A stretch of DNA of 12,796 bases from Saccoglossus kowalevskii. Its lineage: Eukaryota > Hemichordata > Enteropneusta > Harrimaniidae. Numbering within the stretch: position 1 is the stretch's first letter; every line of letters begins with the position of its first letter. Below, piece after piece: positions 1-7,999 of the stretch. Location: the NCBI RefSeq assembly GCF_000003605.2, contig NW_003145787.1:325619-338414 (forward strand), written 5' to 3'. The notes under the pieces were generated by a model that did not search any database, was not told the DNA's origin, and worked only from the letters and a program-made list of their open reading frames with translations. The position numbers were made by a program, and so were the translations under genes.

Positions 1-49
1 CTACAGATGTCAACCTTAATAAAATAATGCAATGACAAATTAACGTCAG

Positions 50-51
50 AA

Positions 52-98
<47 letters not shown>

Positions 99-99
99 A
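50..99. repeat. (ATAA)n microsatellite
   Basis: About twelve uninterrupted copies of a 4-base AATA/ATAA unit. It is a simple-sequence repeat in an AT-rich intergenic region, probably variable in length between individuals. No coding role is visible. Confidence 0.97.
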
Positions 100-131
100 G
101 AGAGTTAAGCTTTTTAATCTTTGTTAATCTT

Positions 132-178
132 TGGGAGTTAATCGTAAAACCTAGCATGCCAGGCTTGTTATGTGCATC
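132..178. repeat. Short diverged duplication, copy 1
   Basis: The block around CGTAAAACCTAGCATGCC, followed by AGGCTTGTTATG, recurs at about 1768-1808 with a handful of mismatches and one-base indels. Weaker similarity extends upstream of both copies (an ACCTTAAT and an AATCTTTGT block in each). It looks like two fragments of one old dispersed repeat. The family is not recognised. Confidence 0.6.
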
Positions 179-1449
179 AATCTAAAGTATTTATTATGGA
201 TATTGTCTATGTAGCAGAATGTCTGGCAATAGCTTTGATAATGTATTAGTAATCATTTTTTGCATTGCAATAAACTATTTTGTTTGAATCATGTCATATG
301 CCTACTGCATGCGTAGTTGAATAGTTAGATCCGTGCATATAAAACATTCATTACTTGTATGCATGGTGTATTATCAAGTGATATAAACAAATCTAGCCAC
401 TAATTCATTACTTGTTAGTTTTCTCGAGTTTTAATCTTGACAGGACACATGTTGATGATCATTTTCATATAAACCATAGTAAGAACAAACAATTGAAATA
501 CATATTTTTACCTTGCTTTCCCGATGACATGAATATTAATCAAGACAAATAATACGTAATCACTTATAAGATCAATATGTGTTTAACCATAAGTACTCAT
601 TTAATCAGCAACATATGTAGATGGCAGATGAAGTAAGGGATATTAAAAGTTTCAATCGGTAACAATTAGTTTAAATACAAGTTTATATACACCAATGTGT
701 TTATAATCTGTGTTACGATAATATATTGTCTAGGCTGAAGCAATGAATCTTTTGATTTGTGGAGAGTAGTGCAATCATGTCAAATATCTGTACGATTTTG
801 CGTTGTTAATTAGCATGACGTAGATAGTTAGAAAGAGTTTAGTTTACTATTGTTTCAGTCATTATTGAGTATGTTAGATATATGCAGATATGATAAAATC
901 GTTGTGAGCTCATGTGGGATTATTTTTTCATTACTAAGGGTTGTTCACATCAAACAACATACCCTGAATGTAATTTTAATACAGATAAATAACGCTCCCA
1001 AGAGCTTACGGAAATTTCCCAAATCTAAATATAGAACATTAAAACAGTCGAAATGTATGACTCACAGAAATCCCCTAGTTTATAAATAGAACATGCTTTT
1101 TTATTGTGTCTCTGTCACAGTGTAAGCTCGAGAGAGGCATGAACATATTTGTTTTGTAAATCTAAAGCACACCTGGTAGATTCCAATTTTCCTTCCAAAG
1201 TTCTAAACACCCTTTGGTATGTAAATCACATGATTCCGTGCACACTTCTATTTGCAGTGTTTGAGGTAATATGACAAAAACATGGTATAAAGGATGCTTG
1301 ACAGTCTCGCATTTCGACTTTTCATTTAGAGAGATCTGTTATAATTGATATGCCCTTTCAATGTGTTGACAGAGAATGAATGGGTCTTTCATAGTTTTTC
1401 ATCTCGTCTCATTGTAAAACTTGACAATGGCGACTATGAAAAAATGAGT
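179..1449. other. Intergenic, no gene seen
   Basis: AT-rich sequence with frequent stops in all frames. The only open stretch of note (850-1089, 79 codons) has no domain, no signal peptide and no splice context, so I do not call it. A 13-base repeat ATTCATTACTTGT occurs at about 347 and 403. A lone TATAAAG-like string near 1284 has no exon after it. Confidence 0.7.
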
Positions 1450-1512
1450 CTGCCCCTCCGATCACGTGAACCAGAAACAGCTCATTATTATCTAAATTAT
1501 TAACCAAGAAAG
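1450..1512. repeat. Diverged duplication of promoter-proximal block, distal copy
   Basis: The sequence around CGTGAACCAGAAACA matches CGTGAACCAGGAACA at about 2472, with flanking TGCCC and an AT-rich tail also shared, over about 60 bases. The second copy lies about 170 bases upstream of the protease start codon. This may be a dispersed repeat fragment or a duplicated piece of upstream regulatory DNA; the sequence alone does not decide. Confidence 0.5.
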
Positions 1513-1767
1513 CCCTTTGATCTAGTATAAGGAGACTCGTTATTATTGAGTACAAACCAACTTTTTATTACAATAACTGTATTTCTGTTGATTACACCAG
1601 GCACATTGCATATTGTGGGGCTGGAATGTTTACTGGCATTGATGCTTGCTGGAATGGTTACGTTTGAGCGAACATTGCCTACAGAATTCTACCTTAATGA
1701 TAATGGAAAAAAAAAACTAAATTTACTTTTAAGTTTGTTTTTACAAAAAAGGCAATCTTTGTAAATT
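1513..1767 (+). other. Unexplained open stretch, probably not a gene
   Basis: The frame is open for about 70 codons and contains a hydrophobic stretch (LFITITVFLLITPG), but the first codon is TTG and there is no upstream ATG in frame. No splice-supported continuation is visible and the AT-rich end reads as low-complexity lysine and leucine. It could be a decayed first exon of a relative of the downstream gene, but nucleotide similarity to the real exon 1 is too weak to claim this. Confidence 0.25.
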
Positions 1768-1808
1768 ATATCGTAAAACACTAGCATGCAAGGCTAGTTA
1801 CATGTCTG
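1768..1808. repeat. Short diverged duplication, copy 2
   Basis: Partner of the block at 132-178. This copy holds an inverted pair CTAGC/GCTAG separated by 7 bases, which is imperfect in the first copy. Same orientation, offset about 1,630 bases. Confidence 0.6.
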
Positions 1809-2457
1809 AGTTCGCGGTACTTGCATGGATTCATACCAAAGTTATAATTATTATTGTTTGTATATCATTTGACCGTACAAAATATATTGAGAATTTGCCT
1901 TAAATATAGGTTAACAGATGTCCAACTGTTTTCAAATGTTGGTTTTTGCCATGATTTTCGGACATGTGACAATGCGTTACAGCTGCAGCACACTGTCTAA
2001 TATAAACACCTGTAACTAACAGGAAATAAAGCTTTGGTGCAATCAATGGATGACTGCTGATGAAGTCAAAATGACATGTTTGATAAATAAGGACATCAGT
2101 ACCAAACTCACTAACCAACAAATTATTATATCACATTATTGACTTCTATCCACCAATTGAATACATTCATAGCGCTACAGAGCCTAGAATGTCTGGTACA
2201 GGCAATGTGAGGAGTAGTTACCACAAACCAGCCACGAGAAGTCGATGCGTGCACCTCATCAGAAGGTAAACCTGCTTGAGTTCCCTCCTTGGATGAAATC
2301 CCCTTAATACTGATGATGAAAAGATTAAAGCACACACAACTCATGACAGGAAGGTTTTTTCACACTCACATACATTAACTATCCAATACTCAATTTAATA
2401 CAGAAAAAAAATATGAAAACTATTTAGGATACAGCATCAAGTGACCTGTACTAGGTA
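1809..2457. other. Intergenic, slightly less AT-rich, no gene called
   Basis: Two minus-strand open stretches of about 72 codons (2344-2126 and 2121-1900) lie back to back in different frames. The first contains a Trp/Cys-bearing run but neither resembles a family I recognise. There is no convincing splice signal, start context or promoter. They may be a decayed mobile-element remnant or chance. Confidence 0.4.
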
Positions 2458-2518
2458 ATGCCCTTTCTGACCTCGTGAACCAGGAACAACAATTATAATT
2501 GAATATTCAGAAGATTGT
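2458..2518. repeat. Diverged duplication of promoter-proximal block, gene copy
   Basis: Partner of 1450-1512, same orientation, about 1 kb away. Its centre is CGTGAACCAGGAACA. It lies about 120 bases upstream of the TATA box, within the likely proximal regulatory region of the protease gene, but no known factor site is evident. Confidence 0.5.
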
Positions 2519-2591
2519 AATATCAGTTAACGTATTTCCCCGTTCTTCTATTTTTATCTTTCTAGTGCTTAAGATTTGCATGTCAGCTTGC

Positions 2592-2599
2592 TATAAAAG
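2592..2599 (+). promoter_or_regulatory. TATA box of the protease gene
   Basis: TATAAAAG matches the metazoan TATA consensus and lies 48 bases before the ATG at 2640. Transcription would start roughly 30 bases downstream, near 2620-2626, giving a very short 5' untranslated region of about 15-20 bases. The placement is inferred from spacing; no initiator motif is clear. Confidence 0.7.
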
Positions 2600-2639
2600 T
2601 AGTTAAATTCGTCGAGCAAGCGTAACATTTTAGGTGACA

Positions 2640-2702
2640 ATGGAAGGCGGACAGATGATCTGCACGGTATTCCTTCTATGTGGCATTATATTTGGTAATG
2701 CT
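2640..2702 (+). other. Signal peptide
   Basis: Residues 1-21: a short polar start, then a hydrophobic core MICTVFLLCGIIF and a GNA|EFD site with small residues at -3 and -1. It directs the protein to the secretory pathway. This fits the sequons and the furin-like site further along. Confidence 0.85.
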
Positions 2703-4992
2703 GAGTTTGATACGTCGAACTTATCCTGGGAAACACTGGACGAACTGGAACAACTCGAAGATGTGTTTGGTTATGTACCAAATTTTACAGGTAAGACACT
2801 ATATTTTAATGCATGAAACTTGACTCAGTAAATAGGAATTCGTCGAATGAACATGTTGCCAAACATGGCTTAATTTCATTTTTATTGCTGCGGAGAACAA
2901 TAACAGTTGTTAATCGTGGAGTAAACTCTCACCTGATTTTGTATTATATACACCTTTTGTTATATCACATTTAGGAAAACCACGTCCAATTTATCGTGAA
3001 GATCTTCCAAGTGACTATATAGCTTACTGGGAACTAGAGATAAATGAAACAGAGTTCGTTATTATATCATCAAGTGCGAAGACTGGTGACTATCGATTAA
3101 CACAAGAAGGCCCATTGCCGAGCCCCATCACATTACTTGACAACTATGCATTACTGGCCGAGTCTGAATGCCACCGTTATTACATGCTGTCTCCGGCTGG
3201 TCAGATGATCTGTCGTAACAATCTACATGAAATTGTAGCTATAACAACAGAAATATCTCCGATATTAAGGAAAGATGTTGGGGTGTGAAACTAATATTTC
3301 AAATTATAGTCTGTGATGAACGTCGCGCAGTAATAAATGTGCCATTTACTTTTTAAAAAAATCGATACACAAAAATATACTACAAACGAAGCTTACAAAC
3401 GTCACTATGCTAATGTTGTATCCATAAAATGTATTTGGTTGGATTGTGTACTGTGACATATACAAATGTTCTCATCCTAGTAGCAACAGGACAATATGTA
3501 ACACAAACAAGTACTAAGAGATAAATGCTGTGCTATAACTGTATGACTAGTATATAAATCTATATATTTACAGGGTACCAAAATGGAAATGGATGAACTA
3601 GTGAGACTTCTTGTTGAACAGAAAAAGGAAATACAAGAAGAGTGGGACCAACGTCGAGTAACAGTTGAACAGTCTGGTGTATGGTCAACTATATCAAAAT
3701 ACGATAAACAGACATTAGAGAACGATGATGAAAATGACCATATCAACCTATTTTATAATGAAACCTACTCCGAGCAAGCTATATCACCAGGTTAGCAAAG
3801 AAACAGTTTCAAACAAATTATCTCGGAAAATCATGATAAATTCACAGGCTGTATAGTTGTATCGTATCCTCCTAAGTGATGCTGTCTCTTCTTGTATTCT
3901 GTTTCAGGGGAGAAAATATACATACCGCTTGGCAATGCAATAGGTGAGCTCATAATCACAGTGGTTCCAATCAACATAAGCATGACGCCAGAGGAAATGT
4001 TTTCTTGGCAATTACGACTCTGTCAAGCTCTCCTTGACGTATGTGATCCAAAGAGTTATAAGACAATAGATGAAAATAAACTACACGTAGATGCAATGGG
4101 TCGACGCGTACTTGTGTTGGAATTACATGATGATAGCAACTTTCTTGATGACTTACTTGAGGAAACTGAAATAGGTTTTCATATAGAAATACACTTCGGC
4201 GATGGGGAGGTTGTATTGAGACGATTTGGGGTTGACTTGAGCTATGATACAAGACACCGAGAGAAACGACGTACAGAAAGGCGAAGTTGGACTGGGTTCA
4301 CCTATACATATATACCGAGCGAAAACTTGTTTCCTGATTACAATCAACATGACATAGATGGATGCATGAGTGGCTGTGGTCCAGTGGCATGGGCAATGGT
4401 GTTTGGGTACTATGATCGTATGGCGCATAATGACTATCAATCCCCTCATTATCAATCATTATATCGATGTGGGTCATCTGGCACAACTGGCTCTGATAGC
4501 TGTGAAGCCCCTAGTTATATGACAGATACAGTGAAAGGTTACGTAGAGGATATCCGTCGCGAACTTGGTACATTCTGTTTGGCAGGTCAGGGTGCAACAT
4601 TGCAAAGTGATATGGATAATGTGCAAGAATTCTACCGAGCAAGACAAGGAAGCAGAGCAAGAATATCAACCTGTAAAACTGGCAGACCATTTAGCCTTGT
4701 TGGTGTTTACAATGAACGAGTTGCAGATAATATTATTGATAATTTAGAAGATGGGCGACCTGTTATCGTTGGGTATCGTGTTGATGGGAAATTCCTCAAA
4801 CAACATTACGCTGTAGCAACACAACTACGCCGCCGATCACGCCGTTACCGTCATTGCATATGGTCGCTTTGCTCGGGATGGGCAACCGAGTGGGATAACG
4901 ACATATATCTGCATAATGGGTGGGGTGGTACTGGTAATGGTTGGCGTACTGCTGAAGGATTCTTTGCTGCTGTGGCACGTCCAACCGAGTAA
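2640..4992 (+). CDS. Secreted C39-like/C10-like papain-fold cysteine protease precursor (4 exons, 586 aa)
   Basis: Spliced as 2640-2790, 2975-3282, 3574-3790 and 3908-4992; only these joins keep the frame open. Start ATG 2640 has A at -3 and G at +4; a second in-frame ATG at 2655 would also leave a signal peptide. Residues 1-21 are a signal peptide ending GNA. Residues 22-340 form a long pro-region: an N-terminal part with a YWELEI...FVIIS strand pattern, a charged helix (about 157-186), then another alpha/beta part. Residues 343-346 (REKR) form a furin-type site. Residues 347-586 are the catalytic domain: Cys382 in SGCGPVAWAM, His525 in KQHYAVA, Asn562 in HNGWGG. Known of the fold: Cys-His-Asn peptidases acting in papain manner. 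Inferred: a secreted zymogen, substrate unknown. All five sequons (27, 48, 74, 215, 248) are in the pro-region. A Gln for the oxyanion hole may be Gln372, ten residues before Cys382 rather than the usual six. It could be an inactive homologue, but the triad is intact. Confidence 0.85.
2791..2974 (+). other. Intron 1 (phase 1)
   Basis: Donor CAG|GTAAGA is strong; acceptor TTTAG|GA follows a T-rich stretch. It splits the codon of Gly51. Read-through stops after eight codons, at 2814-2816. Confidence 0.88.
3283..3573 (+). other. Intron 2 (phase 0), weak donor
   Basis: Acceptor TTTACAG|GG at 3573 requires phase 0, since the other two frames of exon 3 hit stops at once. The only plausible phase-0 donor is GGG|GTGTGA at 3283. 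It is weak at position +4, and read-through reaches TGA at 3286. Joining gives ...RKDVG-GTKMEM.... A small uncertainty remains on the exact donor. Confidence 0.75.
3332..3337 (+). terminator. Canonical AATAAA inside intron 2
   Basis: AATAAA lies 44 bases after the read-through stop codon and is followed by a T-rich stretch (about 3347-3354). It could support intronic polyadenylation that gives a pro-region-only transcript. In AT-rich DNA the hexamer also occurs by chance, so the call is tentative. Confidence 0.25.
3791..3907 (+). other. Intron 3 (phase 1)
   Basis: Donor CAG|GTTAGC and acceptor TTTCAG|GG after a pyrimidine-rich tract (TCTCTTCTTGTATTC). It splits the codon of Gly226. At 117 bases it is the shortest intron. 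Everything after it, including the whole protease domain, is one exon. Confidence 0.88.
4258..4287 (+). other. Basic activation segment, furin-like site
   Basis: Residues 343-352 read REKRRTERRS. REKR matches the R-X-K/R-R motif of proprotein convertases, and RTER just after gives a second R-X-X-R. It sits 31-36 residues before the catalytic Cys382, about where the mature N-terminus lies in papain-fold enzymes (catalytic Cys near residue 25). Cleavage would release a 235-240 residue mature enzyme. Confidence 0.65.
4270..4989 (+). other. Catalytic papain-like domain (residues 347-586)
   Basis: Cys382 (codon at 4375) starts a helix-like GPVAWAMVFGYYDR run. His525 (4804) lies in a HYAVA strand. 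Asn562 (4915) precedes the GWGG turn typical of C10, C39 and papain-type peptidases. Eight cysteines are present (378, 382, 413, 424, 449, 481, 542, 547), so up to three disulphides besides the nucleophile are possible. A second basic run (RRRSRRYR, from residue 533) lies between His and Asn. No sequons occur in this domain. Confidence 0.8.
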
Positions 4993-5229
4993 AGATCATA
5001 GTAGTACCATGGTCTCTTACTAGTGTCTCATTTTGTATTACGTAATTATATTGATATAATTCAAAGATTTATTTTCGCTTGCTTGCTAGTAAAAATGTTA
5101 TAATATTTCGTTTTATTCAAGCAGTTTATTAACCCTTTAACCAGTTTTGTGAATTCAATCCAACAAGGGCAATACCAAATTATTTTCCATATTACTAGGT
5201 TCATTTGAGTTTATGCGGAAAAAACTTTA
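4993..5229 (+). other. Probable 3' untranslated region
   Basis: AT-rich, no conserved open frame and no canonical AATAAA. It is taken as the untranslated tail only because the coding exon ends at TAA 4990-4992 and a candidate poly(A) region follows. Confidence 0.45.
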
Positions 5230-5290
5230 AATATAAAAAATACTGTAATATTGGACCGTATTAATGGATATGTGTGTTTGTGTATTGTAT
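5230..5290 (+). terminator. Candidate poly(A) signal and GT-rich element
   Basis: Overlapping variant hexamers AATATA and TATAAA (5230-5237) are followed about 30 bases later by a GT-rich stretch (TGTGTGTTTGTGTATTG). This is the usual order for cleavage and polyadenylation, with cleavage near 5250-5265. The next ATTAAA/AATAAA strings are at about 5551 and 5839 and are alternatives. Confidence 0.35.
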
Positions 5291-6549
5291 TACACAGAAT
5301 CACAACAGTTTATTTTATTTCTTAAAGGGTGATGGTCGTCACGCAGAGCATGTTCGAATTTTATGTAAACAAACACTGCATTTTACACGCGTTGCTGCTA
5401 TGAGTCCTAAATCGAATAGGACACTACGCTACGACCACCACCATTTAACACAGTACTATCCATGGTCTTAGTGTCATCAACTGTAAACGCATAGCGACGA
5501 CGCACAGGACCGTATTCGAGAAAAGCTAGGAATATTATATATGATTAGTTGATTAAACAAAATCCTGGTCATAACAATTGTTCAAAATATTCGATGCAAA
5601 TTAGCCCCACGTACTGAATTTTAAGCTGCCCATATAACGAATAGTTAGGTGACACGTGAATACATAATGAGTTACTAATAAGTTAAACTAACCGTCTGTG
5701 TTATGCAATTATTATACTGGTCTCATGCTAATTATTTCGTTTTAAGGAATTTGTTTTGAAAGCCAAAATCACACGCCAAACGTCCATTTAGAAATCAACA
5801 AAATAGTATGTCAAACCTACTGAGGAAACTTGGACAAAAATAAACCTTCGTACAGAGTGATTATTCAACTAATTTCCTCCGGGTTTTCTGTGCGCCTGAA
5901 ATGTCAAAATATTTATCTATTATTTCAAGAATACAAGACCTGAATTCGAATAAACCAAAATGACAGCCGAGTTGAAATTTAGCGCATTATTATTATTTCA
6001 AAGCTATGACAAATTTAAACCCTTTTTTTAATAATTGACAATATGAGTTCAACATAATTACTTGTCTATATATAAACATGAATATGTGCCTTTCACTTTG
6101 CTTTTCAAAAAAAAATCCATTCCAACGTCGGCTAAAAGATTGAAATAATCCTAAACTTTATTCCATTCAGACATACAGGGATAACTAAGATGAAATAATT
6201 TGGGATACTTGACAGAAAGAAATATGCAGCGTAATTTATGTCATATAATCACAATCTAAGAAATAGTTGTGTGTAACTAATATACTCTATTATGGTGAAT
6301 TTTTGGGACCAGTATATGTATTGCTGTACATAAGTTTCCAAATGTTTAGAGGTTATCAAAACGAAACCCAAAGTAATTAGATGGAATTGCACAATTATTT
6401 TAGATTTTGCAAACACTTGCACTTTAGTTTAACATGCCTATCAACTAAGTAATCGTTTCTTAGCACAATTATACTGTGGTAATGTAATTACACATATTAT
6501 TTCCGAAGTGATGTTCAAATATTTTTATCAGTTGCACAACGGCTCAAAA
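5291..6549. other. Intergenic, no gene seen
   Basis: AT-rich sequence. An open stretch at 5274-5471 has no recognisable domain and no ATG in good context. A perfect 6-bp stem GTCCTA/TAGGAC with a 7-base loop sits at 5404-5422. Nothing else stands out. Confidence 0.65.
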
Positions 6550-7135
6550 ATACTGTGCTAATCTTTATTGAGAAATCGAATATGACCGCCATCATATTAC
6601 TACATGATGACTTTCAAACCGTATCCCATTTCAATGGATACAATGAACTTCACATAGTTTAAAAACAATCTAAACTTACCCAGATAGTTCTCTTTTCAAG
6701 TTAAATATAAGAGTAGTGCTGTTATTTTGACTGAAACTTTGTTGCGGTGACAAGAAGCTGACTACTTGTCTCGTTCTCTCACGGATTATACAACAACCTA
6801 TTAAAGTTTACCTAACAAACATGTTGATTATTATCTAAGAGCACTGTGTACACACAAGTTGTCTACTCACTACAAAGGTCAGTGGGTAATTTAGTGAGTT
6901 ATGGCAATTATCTATGTAATATACAAACAGGTCAAAGGGCATTGAATGATAATTGTGTGCTTATTCTGATGATGTCATGTTTAAGATGGTCATAACTTGG
7001 AAGTTTAAGTTTTTCTTTTTATTCACATGTTAATAAAAGAGTAATGCACCGGGTTTACCACAATACATTGTATAATTCACGACATATATCCACATGGAGT
7101 GGCACACTCAAATGTGGTGGTGGTTTAGGAATATT
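6550..7135. repeat. Long diverged direct repeat, copy A
   Basis: Aligns in the same orientation with 9228-9815 over almost its full length, with many substitutions and small indels (well conserved blocks mixed with unalignable ones). Shared landmarks in order: CTAATCTTTA.TGAGAAAT, CCGCCATCAT, TTTCAAACCGTATC, ACTACTTGTCTC, AAGGTCAGT, GATGATGTCAT, a 27-base identical block (7011-7037), TCACGACATAT and GAGTGGCACACTCA. No coding frame is shared by the two copies. This is a dispersed repeat, possibly a pair of old long terminal repeats or a non-autonomous element; the family is not recognised. Confidence 0.85.
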
Positions 7136-7677
7136 ATGTCATCAGTTCATTTTAAATGTAATTCTGAGACATAAAAAAACAATAAATACTATTATATATA
7201 AATTTAAGCATTATAAATGTAGCCCCAGTTTCGTTAGGCTAGTTCAGGTGAAGGTCAGACCGGGGTCAGGGAGAAACAAATATAACAAAATCAATTATTT
7301 TGAGCTGGGGATAAGGCTGGGTTTGGTCAACTTCTCCACTATGAGTCTTCTTCTGATGTTGCACAATTGGGATTGGCAAGCGACATATACCAGTGATGAG
7401 AGCGCCGTTTACACTAGATCAAACTAGCTATGAAAAAACGTTCATATAAGTAATCGCTATCAACACTATATACCATATAAGGGACACACACTCACACAAT
7501 TCACTCATCCATAAGAGGTGACAAAGCCATATATTACGTTGAACTTATGTCAGGTTTATAAAACACACTGATCTCTCAAGCTATTGGATGGATAACACAA
7601 GTTCACAAGAACAACAATAAAAACAATACAGTAATGACACCCACTGTAAACAGTATAGGCATACAAGTCATAACACA
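7136..7677. other. Non-coding interval inside the direct-repeat pair
   Basis: Contains a GC-richer patch at 7215-7420 with an open frame (to 7427) that begins inside repeat A and has no recognised domain. A nuclear-receptor-like direct repeat lies at 7246-7268 (see separate entry). The remainder is AT-rich and featureless. Confidence 0.55.
7246..7268 (+). promoter_or_regulatory. Nuclear-receptor half-site cluster (DR5-like)
   Basis: AGGTGA, AGGTCA and GGGTCA occur in the same orientation; the last two are separated by 5 bases (GACCG), the spacing bound by RAR/RXR-type receptors, and the first two abut. No gene start is near, so function is doubtful. Confidence 0.25.
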
Positions 7678-7999
7678 GAATATTAATGAACTAATCCTAT
7701 TAACCTAACAGGTTACTGACAAAGTCTAACAGCTGTTCAGAAATATTAACGCATTCACCTTACTAATATATTGAGCAACGGTTCAGAAATATTAATGCAT
7801 TAAACGTATTAACCTAACAAGCAATTGTTGAGAAATATTAATGCATTTACCTATCAAGTAACGGTTCAGAAATATTAATGCATTAACCTTATTACCTAAC
7901 AAGCAATTGTTGAGAAATATTATTGCATTAACCTTATTAACCTAACAACGGTTCAGAAATACTAATGCATTTACCTTATTAACCAAACAGGTCACTGAC
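7678..7999. repeat. AT-rich tandem array, 37-46 bp units with higher-order dimers
   Basis: Units share the core GTTSAGAAATATTAATGCAT followed by TTAACCTTATTAACCTAACA. Cores start at 7735, 7781, 7827, 7864, 7909 and 7951 (spacings 46, 46, 37, 45, 42). Two variants alternate: GGTTCAG and GCAATTGTTGAG, making dimers of about 83-87 bases (7781-7863 and 7864-7950). The array is bounded by partial units, one with TTAACCTAACAGGTTACTGAC (7700-7720) and one with TTAACCAAACAGGTCACTGAC (7979-7999). No protein is encoded. Confidence 0.92.

Noticed and set aside
1280-1320. Second TATA-type promoter (GGTATAAAGG)
   Set aside because: No downstream exon or start codon with coding potential follows.
1900-2344. 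Two adjacent minus-strand open frames of about 72 codons
   Set aside because: They are in different frames, show no recognised domain and have no splice or promoter signal; a chance or decayed origin is more likely.
2634-2639. GTG at 2634 as an alternative start
   Set aside because: Non-ATG start, while the ATG at 2640 two codons later has a strong context and fits the signal peptide.
4153-4455. Minus-strand 100-codon frame
   Set aside because: It is antisense to the catalytic exon of the protease and is explained as a shadow of it.
7678-7999. Possible CRISPR array because of regularly spaced repeats
   Set aside because: The repeats are degenerate and contiguous without unique spacers, and the setting is eukaryotic.
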